Below, one piece after another: positions 9,347 through 17,368 of a stretch of DNA of 64,000 nt (its first letter is position 1; every line of letters begins with the position of its first letter). A program made the position numbers and the translations under genes. The notes beneath the pieces were generated by a model that saw only the letters and a program-made list of their open reading frames with translations, ran no database searches and was not told the origin of the DNA. The DNA lies in contig JAKOYN010000044.1 of the NCBI GenBank assembly GCA_029780415.1, positions 1 to 64,000 on the forward strand. Direction: 5' to 3'. The stretch comes from RXIX01 sp003989075. Lineage in GTDB: Bacteria; Pseudomonadota; Gammaproteobacteria; Competibacterales; Competibacteraceae.

Positions 9347-9353
9347 GCGGAAC

Positions 9354-10004
9354 TCAATGCAGGGTGGACACCGGTGCCAGATGGACCAGATGGCGTTCGG
9401 CATCCAGGCTTGGCACATGCAGCGGATAGATGCCGACCAGGGCGTAGTTCGGCGGCAGGCGGGCTAGTTCGTCGTCAGGAAACACACCCTTCATCGCCAG
9501 CAGGCGGCCCTGCGGCGCGCACAATGGTCCAGCGGCATTCACCAGATCAGCCAGCGTGGCGAAGGCCCGCGAGACCACGCTGTTGAATGGCGCGTCCGGC
9601 CGATAGTCCTCGACCCGGCTGCGCACCACGCTGACATTGTGCAGATGCAGTTCGGCGGCGGCCTGAGTCATGAAGCGGGTGCGCTTGCCGTTACTGTCCA
9701 GTAGACAGATCTGGTAATCCGGCCGGGCAATGGCCAGCGGGATCCCCGGCAGTCCGGCACCACTGCCGACATCCAGCACGCGCGGACCATCGACCCAGGG
9801 CAGAATCGACAGACTGTCGAGCACATGGCGAACCACCATGGCCTCGGGCTCGCGCACCGCAGTCAGATTATAGGCACGGTTCCAGCGCTCCAGCAGAGTC
9901 AGGTAGGCTGCCAGGCGCGCGATATCCGCAGCGGACAGCGGCGCAATGCCAAGCTGCCGGCTCCCCTTAAGGATGGATTGTTCGATGCTCATATCGATGA
10001 TCAA
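9354..10004 (-). CDS. rsmG: 16S rRNA (guanine527-N7)-methyltransferase RsmG
   Basis: A 216-residue class I SAM methyltransferase that methylates G527 in the 530 loop of 16S rRNA. The SAM-binding motif VLDVGSGAGLPGIPLAI and the upstream YNLTAVREPEAMVVRHVLDSLS segment are diagnostic. The codon for M5 (MSIEQS) at 9992 is an alternative start. It leads the rsmG-parA-parB group. The usual upstream partner mnmG is absent; a divergent lipid gene follows instead. Confidence 0.95.
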   Translation of the reverse strand: MIIDMSIEQSILKGSRQLGIAPLSAADIARLAAYLTLLERWNRAYNLTAVREPEAMVVRHVLDSLSILPWVDGPRVLDVGSGAGLPGIPLAIARPDYQICLLDSNGKRTRFMTQAAAELHLHNVSVVRSRVEDYRPDAPFNSVVSRAFATLADLVNAAGPLCAPQGRLLAMKGVFPDDELARLPPNYALVGIYPLHVPSLDAERHLVHLAPVSTLH

Positions 10005-10148
10005 TGTCCCGGGGCGCAGGCCGCAGCCGGGTTCTGAAAGCCATGAGTAAAGGATCAGGGCAAGACGCTTTGGAATAAGCCCATGCAGTGTACCATGCCC
10101 GCTGGCTATGACCGTGCGTCTGGTACCTTGCGTGCTGCCGTCGCCGAA

Positions 10149-10177
10149 CCGTCATCGCTACGCCACGCACCTGTCAT
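10149..10177 (+). promoter_or_regulatory. Pho-box-like half sites upstream of btaA
   Basis: CCGTCAT (10149-10155) and CTGTCAT (10171-10177) lie 22 bases apart, two helical steps of the 11-base PhoB repeat. The second matches the E. coli half-site CTGTCAT exactly; the intervening unit (ACGCCAC) does not. They sit 63-91 bases before the chosen btaA start. No mapped promoter supports this, so it is only a candidate. Confidence 0.3.
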
Positions 10178-10239
10178 GCCCGCCGCCAACCATAGCAGGT
10201 AGAACTCTTTTCCTGAATTCTCCTGGACTGGACGGCGGC

Positions 10240-11415
10240 ATGGTGAAGAATATCGGTAAACAGCTGGTCAATGGTGCGCATGATTGGGTCTTCAAGGCGG
10301 TGCACAACCGCTGCCTCATTTATAACGTCTGCTGGGAGGATCCACGTATCGACCGGCAGATTCTCAACCTGGATGCGGCCAGCCAGGTTGTGGTACTGAC
10401 CAGCGCCGGCTGCAATACCCTGGATTATCTGCTCGATTCGCCGGCGGCGATCCATGCCGTCGATGTCAACCCGCGCCAGAACGCGCTGCTGCATCTGAAG
10501 CTGGCGCTGATTGAGCGCGGTGATTTCGCTGACCTGTTTCGCATGTTTGGCCAGGGCGCGCATCCGAACTTTCGCAGTCTGTACGCGGCGCTGCGAACAC
10601 GGCTGCCGGACTATGCACGCGCCTTCTGGGATCAGAAAATCGCCTATTTCGACGGCGACAGCCACAAGCGCTCGTTTTACTACTATGGCACATCAGGCGC
10701 CATTGCCTGGATTCTCAGCCGTTACCTGCTCAGCGCCGACCGTCACCTACGCACGCGCCTGTTCGACCTGCTCGATGCCCAGACCCTGGATGAGCAACGC
10801 GCGATCTACGCCACCATCGAGCCGGCCCTGTGGGGGTGCTTTACCTCCTGGCTGGTGCGCCAGCCGATGACCATGGCCATGCTTGGCGTGCCACGGCCGC
10901 AGATTTATCTGATCAGCACCCAGTATCCCGGTGGTCTGGTGGGCTATGTCAGCGCCAAACTGCGCCATGTCCTGACCGAAGTGCTGATCCATGACAACTA
11001 CTTTTGGCGGGTTTATCTGACCGGCGCCTATACCGCAGACTGCAGCCCGAATTACCTCAAGCCGGAAAACTTCGCGCGCTTGCGCGCCAATGCCGGGCGT
11101 GTGCATACGCATAACGCCACGGTCAGTCGGTTTCTCCAGCAGAACCCCGGCGCTTACAGTCACTTCGTACTGCTTGATCATCAGGATTGGCTGGCCTGGC
11201 ACCAGCCCGATGCGCTGCGCGAGGAATGGGAATTGATCCTGACCAACAGCCGCCCAGGCAGCCGCATTCTGTTGCGTTCGGCCAGCCCGGCGTTGAATTT
11301 TCTGCCGGAGTGGGTGCAATCGGCGGTGCGCTTCTTCCCGGAACATACCGCAGCCCTGCACCCGCTTGACCGGGTCGGCACCTACGGCAGCATGCACCTG
11401 GCGGAGGTTCGATGA
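10240..11415 (+). CDS. btaA: BtaA-like S-adenosylmethionine:diacylglycerol 3-amino-3-carboxypropyltransferase (DUF3419)
   Basis: A 391-residue DUF3419-family protein. BtaA transfers the aminocarboxypropyl group of SAM to diacylglycerol, giving diacylglyceryl-homoserine, the first step of betaine-lipid (DGTS) synthesis. The family signature CWEDPRIDRQIL and a SAM-binding stretch (SAGCNTLDYLL with VDVNPRQNALLHLKLA) are present. The frame stays open 44 codons further up, but family similarity begins around MVKNIGKQLV, so 10240 is preferred; no strong ribosome-binding site decides it. The stop overlaps the next gene (ATGA). The neighbouring methyltransferase and phosphoesterase support the assignment. 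Confidence 0.82.
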   Translation: MVKNIGKQLVNGAHDWVFKAVHNRCLIYNVCWEDPRIDRQILNLDAASQVVVLTSAGCNTLDYLLDSPAAIHAVDVNPRQNALLHLKLALIERGDFADLFRMFGQGAHPNFRSLYAALRTRLPDYARAFWDQKIAYFDGDSHKRSFYYYGTSGAIAWILSRYLLSADRHLRTRLFDLLDAQTLDEQRAIYATIEPALWGCFTSWLVRQPMTMAMLGVPRPQIYLISTQYPGGLVGYVSAKLRHVLTEVLIHDNYFWRVYLTGAYTADCSPNYLKPENFARLRANAGRVHTHNATVSRFLQQNPGAYSHFVLLDHQDWLAWHQPDALREEWELILTNSRPGSRILLRSASPALNFLPEWVQSAVRFFPEHTAALHPLDRVGTYGSMHLAEVR

Positions 11416-12050
11416 GCGCTGCGACCACTACGGAACAGACGCTGGCGCGCTACTATCACCTCCATGCCCGTCTTTACGATGCTACCCGCTGGAGTTTTCT
11501 ATTCGGGCGCAGCGATCTGCAGGCGCGGATCGCGGCTTTGCGCAGTCCGCAACGCATTCTGGAAATCGGCTGCGGCACCGGGCGCAATCTGGCGCGGTTG
11601 GCCCACTGTTTTCCAGCGGCGCAACTGATCGGTCTGGATCTGTCAGCCGACATGCTGGCGCGTGCCCGGACTCATCTGCGCCAGCATCGGTCGCGGGTGA
11701 TCCTGCGCCAGCAGATCTACAGCCAGCCACTCGCGCCCGCGCCCGGTTTCGATCTGATCGTGCTGTCCTATTGCCTGAGCATGATCAACCCGGGCTGGGA
11801 GCAGGTGATTCGCAGCGCCCGCCAGGACCTGATGGCGGATGGCCTGATGGCCGTAGTTGATTTCCATGACACCCGCTGGCCGGCATTCCGGCGCTGGATG
11901 GCGGTCAATCATGTGCGCATGGAAGGGCAGTTGCTGCCGGAACTCCAGACCCACTTTCAGCCCCTGGACAGTGCTGTACGTCGCGCCTATGGCGGCGCCT
12001 GGCGCTATCTGCGCTTCATCGGCACGCCCAGGCCGATCGTGCACCGCTAG
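11412..12050 (+). CDS. btaB: BtaB-like methyltransferase (diacylglyceryl-homoserine N-methyltransferase)
   Basis: A 212-residue class I SAM-dependent methyltransferase with motif I LEIGCGTGRNLARLA and a LIGLDLSADML acidic loop. BtaB trimethylates diacylglyceryl-homoserine to DGTS. Methyltransferases of this fold are common, so the specific role rests on the four-base overlap with btaA and on the general sequence pattern. A PE N-methyltransferase activity would be the main alternative. Confidence 0.75.
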   Translation: MSAATTTEQTLARYYHLHARLYDATRWSFLFGRSDLQARIAALRSPQRILEIGCGTGRNLARLAHCFPAAQLIGLDLSADMLARARTHLRQHRSRVILRQQIYSQPLAPAPGFDLIVLSYCLSMINPGWEQVIRSARQDLMADGLMAVVDFHDTRWPAFRRWMAVNHVRMEGQLLPELQTHFQPLDSAVRRAYGGAWRYLRFIGTPRPIVHR

Positions 12051-12072
12051 CAGCACAGCCGCTCCGGCATCA

Positions 12073-12092
12073 CCCGCCATGCCGCTGGCGGG
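12073..12092. terminator. GC-rich hairpin between convergent btaB and plcP
   Basis: CCCGCCA pairs with TGGCGGG across a six-base loop in the 62-base gap between two convergent genes. No T-run follows on either strand, so this is at best a weak bidirectional terminator. Confidence 0.3.
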
Positions 12093-12112
12093 CCTATGCC
12101 TTACCCCTTTCC

Positions 12113-12916
12113 TTAGGCCGCTTCCGGCTGCGTGGTCCGGGTGGCTGCCGGGGCCGGAAGCGGATACCGCGCCCTTTCTTCCGTCCAGTGCAGCAGTTCC
12201 AGCCGCCCATCGCCATGTTCGACCAGCGCGGTACAGCTCTCGACCCAGTCGCCATCGTTCGCATACCAGATGCCGTCAATCCGGGTTAATTCCGCCTGGT
12301 GAATATGCCCACAGATCACGCCGTCAAAGCCCCGGTGCCGGGCGGCATGTACGGCAGCGGCTTCATAACGGGCGATGTAGGCGGCGGCCCGACTGATACG
12401 CCGCTTGAGCGTATTGGCCAGCGACCAATAGGGATAATTGAACCGGCGCCGTACGCGATTGGTCCAGCGATTGGCAAACAGCAGCACATCGTATATCCAG
12501 TCCCCGAACCAATCGGCCAGCCAGCCGCCGCACTTGACCGTGTGGTCAAATTCATCGCCATGCGTGACCAGGAAGCGCCGGCCATCGGCGGTACGGTGCT
12601 CGCATTCAGCCATGATCTCGATGCCGCCGACCCGCAGCGCCAGATAGTCGCGGACAACTTCATCATGGTTACCGGGAATGTACACGACCCGCACCCCACG
12701 CTCGGCCAGCGCCAGCACCGCATTGAGCACGCGACCGTGTCCGGAGGGCCAGCGTCCGCCCTTGTGCAGGGACCAGAAATCGATGAAATCACCCACCAGA
12801 TATAACTGCCCGCAATCGAGATGGCGCAAAAAATCCAGTAGAAACTCCGCCTTGCAGTCCTTGAACCCAAGATGAATATCGGAAATCCAGGCGGAACGAA
12901 CGTAATTGGGCGGCAT
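12113..12916 (-). CDS. plcP: PlcP-like metallophosphoesterase (annotated elsewhere as UDP-2,3-diacylglucosamine diphosphatase-like)
   Basis: A 267-residue calcineurin-like phosphoesterase with the full metal-binding set: SDIHLG, GDFIDFW, GNHDE, THGDEFD and CGHIHQAE. Such proteins are often labelled LpxH. However, the ISDIHLGFKDCKAEFLLDFLRH start and the presence of btaA-btaB next door match PlcP. PlcP is the phospholipase C of marine and rhizobial bacteria that hydrolyses membrane phospholipids to diacylglycerol under phosphate limitation, feeding BtaA. The start at 12916 has GAGG upstream; a longer frame to 12958 lacks homology. It faces btaB. LpxH-like activity cannot be excluded from sequence alone. 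Confidence 0.72.
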   Translation of the reverse strand: MPPNYVRSAWISDIHLGFKDCKAEFLLDFLRHLDCGQLYLVGDFIDFWSLHKGGRWPSGHGRVLNAVLALAERGVRVVYIPGNHDEVVRDYLALRVGGIEIMAECEHRTADGRRFLVTHGDEFDHTVKCGGWLADWFGDWIYDVLLFANRWTNRVRRRFNYPYWSLANTLKRRISRAAAYIARYEAAAVHAARHRGFDGVICGHIHQAELTRIDGIWYANDGDWVESCTALVEHGDGRLELLHWTEERARYPLPAPAATRTTQPEAA

Positions 12917-12972
12917 GAATCGGCCTCGCGGTAGCGTGAACGACCACAGTCGCCGCACTGTGCCGTATCTTC

Positions 12973-12993
12973 ATGACTGTTTGGTAATGACTG
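12973..12993 (-). repeat. CAGTCAT direct repeat upstream of plcP
   Basis: Two identical seven-base units, ATGACTG on the plus strand (CAGTCAT on the coding strand), at 12973-12979 and 12987-12993, 57-77 bases before the plcP start. Each matches a PhoB half-site (CTGTCAT) at six of seven bases, but the period is 14 rather than 11. Confidence 0.4.
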
Positions 12994-13138
12994 CGTGAAT
13001 TCCTGGTCAAAGATCGCGATTCTGGACCCCGTGCATACAGCCGTTGCGTATACTGAATGCCAGACGCGGCCCGGCGCCGCGGAAAACGGAACAAATTTTG
13101 CTATACCCTTGACAGACGTTTCTGAATGGGCTGCGCCG

Positions 13139-15592
13139 ATGACCATACAAGCCACAATTGCCCCACCCCGCTCGCAGGCGCTCGCACTTTTTGTGCGCTG
13201 CGGTGATGCTACGCCCCAGGATTGGGCGCACTGGGGCGGGTGCATGCAGGTACCGGGGATGTGGCGTTTTGATGTTGCCAGCGAAGCCGACCTGCTGGAG
13301 CTGCTGGATCGCCTGACTGCCAGTCTGCCCCCCATGGCCCAGACCGACACCTTCGCCTGCATTTCGGCTGCCGACACTGCCGATGCTGCCACCGAAACGC
13401 TGTCGTTTGGTCTGCTCGCTACTGCGCAAAATCTGCCGGTGCTGCTGACCCGCCGCCGCTACCCCTGGCTGATGGGCAACCTGAGCCTGCATGTGCGCAG
13501 CTACCTGCAACCGATCGTCGATCTGGCCCGTGGCGGGCAGCTATTCGCTTACGAAGCCTTGTGTCGCGGCCTGACGCCCGAGGGCGCCCTGCTCAGCGGC
13601 CAGCGTATGTTTGAACTGGCGACGCGCGCCAGCCGGCTGGAAGCGCTCGACCTGGCCTGCCAGTTCAGCGCCCTTAAGACCCGGACGCTGTTTCCCCGGC
13701 ATATACCGCTCTTTGTCAACATTCTCCCGGACAGTCTGCTGGCGCTCGACCTGCGCCGCGATCCCTGGGCCAACCTGGCGGCCCTGGGCATTCGTCCGGA
13801 GGAACTGGTTTTTGAAATCGTCGAAAGCGAGCGCTGCGCCGATATCGATGCTCTGGTCGAGGTGGTCGATCATCTGCGCAGCCAGGGTTTTCGCATCGCA
13901 CTCGATGATGTTGGCAGCGGCTATAACAGCCTGAACGTGCTGGCGACGCTGCGCCCGGATTTTCTTAAGCTCGATCGCGGTCTGGTACAGGGTGTGCAGG
14001 GCAGTCAGGTGCGCCTGGTGCTGCTGCAGGCGCTGATCTCCATGGCGCAACGCCTTGGCTGTGCGATCATCGCCGAGGGCCTGGAGCGCTTCGAGGATGT
14101 CGCAGTCTGCCGCGATCTGGGCGTGCACTTTGCCCAGGGCTACTATTTTGCTGCGCCAGCGCCCGAACCGGTGACACCACCACCGCTGCCGCCGCGCCAG
14201 GAAATTCCGCGTCCGGCGCGGCACACGGTGCGGCTGCGTGACTTTGTTGAGCCGGCACCCTCGCTGCCGCTGGAGGCCGGCCTGGAGCAGGCCCGCGAGC
14301 ATTTCCAGCAGTATCCCGACCAGCCGCTGCTGATCGTGCTGGACGACAGCAAGCCGATCGGCTACCTGACCCGCAACGGCGCCCGTGTCCAGCAGCAGCG
14401 CAGTTTTGGCCTCGGACGCCGCTGCCGGCCGCTTAACAAGCTGCTGCCCGAGCACCTGTCGGCCCGCGCTCTGGCCTTTCGCCTGTACCACGATCCCGAG
14501 CCCGCGCAGCCTTGGGTGGTCGTGGATGCCAATGGCATCTATCTGGGCGTGCTGGAGCCGTGGACGGTGCTCGATCAGTTGCTGTCCGGTCAGTCGCGCG
14601 AGAGCGTGCATCCCCTGTCGCACCTGCCAACCGGTCCGGTGCTGCGCGACACCCTCGACCTGCAACTGCGCGCCCAGAAGGAACTGTCGCTGGTCTATAT
14701 CGACCTGGATCGCTTCAAGGCCTTCAATGATCGCTACGGCTTCGTGCGTGGCGACGCCATGATCATGCTGCTGGCCGAAGTGCTGCGCCAGGCTTTCCGT
14801 GGCATGCCGGAAACCTACCTCGGCCATATCGGCGGCGACGATTTCATTGCCGTGGTACCGCGTGACAGCCACGACCTGCCAACGGTCCTGCAGCACATGC
14901 TGGTGTCCTTCCGCGCGCTGGCCGCCTATTTGTACGACAGTGACGACCTGCGCCGCGGCTACTTCACTACCGAGGACGGCAGTCCACACCCGACCGCCTC
15001 GATCTCGGTGGTGATCATCGACGGTCATCGCGGCCAGATCACCGACAGTCTCGCCGCCAGCGAGCGCGTTGCTCAGCTCAAGAAGCTGGCCAAGGCGCAA
15101 CTGGGCAGCATTATCGCCATTGACGACAACCCACCGCGTTTCCTGACCGCAGCCACATCCGAAGTCCGGGAACGGCCTTGGGAAGACCGCGCCATTCGCG
15201 CCCTGCTGCATGTCACCGCTCAGCCGCGCAGCGGCAGCATCCACGACCTGGATGCAGTCTTTAAGCGTTACCCGTTTTTCGAACTGATCTACGAACTGGA
15301 CGCCCAGGGTGTGCAGCGCTATCCCAACTGGGTGCATCCTGGCATGTGGGGACGGATCAAGAGCGGCGGCATGGGCGTGGATCGCGCTATCCAGCCCTAT
15401 TTTCAGCTGGTCGCGCATCGCGGCACACCCTATGTATCCAACCTGTACCTGTCCAGCGCCAGTGGCGAATTCTGCGCTACCGTTGCCGTGCCGCTGCACG
15501 ATGCCGAGGGCGCCTTCTCTGGCGTGCTGGTCGGCGACCTGAACCTGACCGGCCTGGTCGCGCTCAGCGCCGGTGGCCGCGCCGAGATCTGA
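13139..15592 (+). CDS. Bifunctional c-di-GMP enzyme: EAL - CBS-like - GGDEF - Cache
   Basis: An 817-residue signalling protein. The EAL phosphodiesterase domain (about 115-350) has all key motifs: YEAL, NILPDSLL, EIVESE, DDVGSGYNSL, KLD, EGLE and FAQGYYF. A CBS-like pair follows (about 385-500), then a GGDEF domain with GGDDF at the active loop and no RxxD inhibitory site five residues before it. The C-terminal 120 residues (FFELIYELDAQGVQRYPNW to VGDLNLTGL) look like a PDC/Cache sensor, unusual in a terminal position and with no membrane helix around it. ATG 13139 is chosen because the extra upstream codons lack conservation. Both activities appear possible; the balance cannot be predicted. 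Confidence 0.85.
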   Translation: MTIQATIAPPRSQALALFVRCGDATPQDWAHWGGCMQVPGMWRFDVASEADLLELLDRLTASLPPMAQTDTFACISAADTADAATETLSFGLLATAQNLPVLLTRRRYPWLMGNLSLHVRSYLQPIVDLARGGQLFAYEALCRGLTPEGALLSGQRMFELATRASRLEALDLACQFSALKTRTLFPRHIPLFVNILPDSLLALDLRRDPWANLAALGIRPEELVFEIVESERCADIDALVEVVDHLRSQGFRIALDDVGSGYNSLNVLATLRPDFLKLDRGLVQGVQGSQVRLVLLQALISMAQRLGCAIIAEGLERFEDVAVCRDLGVHFAQGYYFAAPAPEPVTPPPLPPRQEIPRPARHTVRLRDFVEPAPSLPLEAGLEQAREHFQQYPDQPLLIVLDDSKPIGYLTRNGARVQQQRSFGLGRRCRPLNKLLPEHLSARALAFRLYHDPEPAQPWVVVDANGIYLGVLEPWTVLDQLLSGQSRESVHPLSHLPTGPVLRDTLDLQLRAQKELSLVYIDLDRFKAFNDRYGFVRGDAMIMLLAEVLRQAFRGMPETYLGHIGGDDFIAVVPRDSHDLPTVLQHMLVSFRALAAYLYDSDDLRRGYFTTEDGSPHPTASISVVIIDGHRGQITDSLAASERVAQLKKLAKAQLGSIIAIDDNPPRFLTAATSEVRERPWEDRAIRALLHVTAQPRSGSIHDLDAVFKRYPFFELIYELDAQGVQRYPNWVHPGMWGRIKSGGMGVDRAIQPYFQLVAHRGTPYVSNLYLSSASGEFCATVAVPLHDAEGAFSGVLVGDLNLTGLVALSAGGRAEI

Positions 15593-15620
15593 GCAGCGCA
15601 ACCGGTGAGGCGCATCACGG

Positions 15621-16466
15621 GTGAATGCGACGGCTGATCTTGACGATGCCTTGGCGCAACTGGCCACGTTCGTGACCCACCCGCGCCGGCTATTTGTCCT
15701 GACCGGTGCCGGTTGCAGCACCGCATCGGGCATTCCCGATTACCGCGACCGCAATGGCGACTGGAAACGCCAGCCGCCGATCAACTACCAGGCCTTTGTC
15801 GGCGGCGAGTATGCCCGCCAGCGCTATTGGGCGCGCAGTCTGCTCGGCTGGCCGGCTTTTGCTCGCGCCCGGCCCAACGCCGTCCATGTTGCCCTGGCGC
15901 GGCTGGAAACCGCCGGCTTCATCCACCAGCTGGTCACGCAGAATGTTGACGGTCTGCACCAGCAGGCCGGCAGCCGGCGCGTCATCGATCTGCACGGACG
16001 TCTGGACGCGGTCGATTGCCTTGCCTGCGGTCACCGGCAGGCACGCGCCGCCTTCCAGAATGTGCTGGAACGGAACAATCCGGCCTTTGTGGCGCAGGTC
16101 GCGACACTCGGGCCGGACGGTGACGCTGATCTGGAGCAGGCGGATTTTGGCGCGTTTCGTGTGCCGGGCTGCCCGCGCTGCGGCGGGCTGCTCAAACCGG
16201 CGGTGGTGTTTTTCGGTGAGACGGTGCCCAAAGCGCGGGTGGAACGCGCCAGCCAGCGCCTGGCCGAGGCGGATGCGCTGCTGGTAGTCGGCTCCTCGCT
16301 GATGGTGTTCTCCGGCTACCGCTTCTGCCGGCAGGCCGCCGAACGCCAGCAGGCAATCGTGGCGATCAATCGTGGCCACACCCGCGCCGATACCCTGTTG
16401 ACGCTGAAAATCGACGCCGACTGCGCGGCAGTGCTCAATGGTCTGCTGGCACGGCTGACGCTTTAG
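15621..16466 (+). CDS. NAD-dependent sirtuin deacylase (Sir2 family, class II-like)
   Basis: A 281-residue sirtuin. The NAD-binding TGAGCSTASGIPDYRD (28-43), QNVD (107-110), the catalytic His125 in DLHG and the zinc ligands C133, C136, C184 and C187 are all present. The GIPDYRDRNGDWKR start resembles class II (SIRT4-like) rather than class III CobB, so lipoamidase, deacylase or ADP-ribosyl activity are all conceivable. The start is GTG. The stop codon overlaps the stop of the convergent gene downstream. Confidence 0.9.
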   Translation: MNATADLDDALAQLATFVTHPRRLFVLTGAGCSTASGIPDYRDRNGDWKRQPPINYQAFVGGEYARQRYWARSLLGWPAFARARPNAVHVALARLETAGFIHQLVTQNVDGLHQQAGSRRVIDLHGRLDAVDCLACGHRQARAAFQNVLERNNPAFVAQVATLGPDGDADLEQADFGAFRVPGCPRCGGLLKPAVVFFGETVPKARVERASQRLAEADALLVVGSSLMVFSGYRFCRQAAERQQAIVAINRGHTRADTLLTLKIDADCAAVLNGLLARLTL

Positions 16467-17125
16467 GGTGTTGGGGCGGCGCCCGGTCCAAGCAGCCGCT
16501 GCTGGTTGGCCAATATTTGACGCAGTAATGCTTCAATTTCGTCCAGGCGCTGTTCGAGCCGATCCAGACGCTGGCCGCGCCCGCCACCACCAGCCGGTGC
16601 TAACACGCCTGGACTGTAGCCGGGACCATAGCCCGGACCATAGCCATAACCGGGAACGTAGTTGGCACCCGGGTTTTCGTCAGCGCTATTGTCATACTGC
16701 TGCGCGCCGGCATAACTGCCGCCCGGGTCCTGCATGCCGCCAGCGTCATCGGTATCGGCAACGCCGGGACCCGGTTCGGGCATGGCCGGGACATAGGCGG
16801 TAGCTGCCGACCCTGTTGGAGACGCAACAGGCGCCGGGATCGCAATCCGGCCTGCGGTCATGTCCGTTCCGCCGTGCGGGGGCGCGACTGGGGCAGCATG
16901 TGCGGCGCGCCCCGTGCCCTCGCCATCACCGAACAGCTCCTGCCGACATTGACGGATGATGTGCCGGCGCTCATCGGGATCACCGGCCTGGCGCGCCTGC
17001 CGCCGGCACTCCTGCCTGCGGGCGTCACGCGCGGCATCGCGGGTACCGGGGTCGGATGGGGTTGGATCGGTCTGCGCGAATGCCACAGCACTGACCAGCG
17101 TGGCGGCGATCCATATCGCTCTCAT
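16463..17125 (-). CDS. Secreted low-complexity protein with C-terminal coiled coil, unknown function
   Basis: About 220 residues. A signal peptide (MRAIWIAATLVSAVAFA, likely cleaved after AFA) is followed by an Arg/Gln-rich charged segment containing two cysteines. A long Pro/Gly/Ala-rich region ends in a YG-rich stretch (PGYGYGPGYGPGYSPG), and a short heptad helix (RLDRLEQRLDEIEALLRQIL) closes the chain. It is probably periplasmic, with the terminal helix driving oligomerisation. An ATG pair at 17125/17128 gives the start; an earlier ATG at 17146 would lengthen the signal peptide. I do not recognise a family. It is convergent with the sirtuin gene. Confidence 0.6.
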   Translation of the reverse strand: MRAIWIAATLVSAVAFAQTDPTPSDPGTRDAARDARRQECRRQARQAGDPDERRHIIRQCRQELFGDGEGTGRAAHAAPVAPPHGGTDMTAGRIAIPAPVASPTGSAATAYVPAMPEPGPGVADTDDAGGMQDPGGSYAGAQQYDNSADENPGANYVPGYGYGPGYGPGYSPGVLAPAGGGGRGQRLDRLEQRLDEIEALLRQILANQQRLLGPGAAPTP

Positions 17126-17368
17126 CATCGGTATATTCCTGCGCAATCGGTGGAACGGCCTGATGGACCATTGGAGATGGGGCTGAATGCGGAGTGGGCC
17201 TGAGCCGGTCGGACACCCGCTGATCGCAGAACAGGCAGCGATATTATCGGCATCCGGTCTGCCCAGTACGAATCCGCAGTCCAGCAGGAGTTCCTCAACT
17301 TTTCCCCATCTGAAAAATTGATTTTCTGGCTATGATCCTGCTCCGCCAGAATCCCTAAAAATCACAGT

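Noticed and set aside
13109..13130. TTGACA as a -35 box before the EAL-GGDEF gene
   Set aside because: No acceptable -10 hexamer lies 15-19 bases downstream before the start codon.
13541..15733. 730-codon minus-strand frame opposite the EAL-GGDEF gene
   Set aside because: It is a shadow of a coding sequence with intact domain motifs, and has no domain of its own.
16600..16720. CRISPR-like or tandem DNA repeat in the secreted protein gene
   Set aside because: The short repeated units encode YGPG-type residues in frame and lack spacers of constant length.
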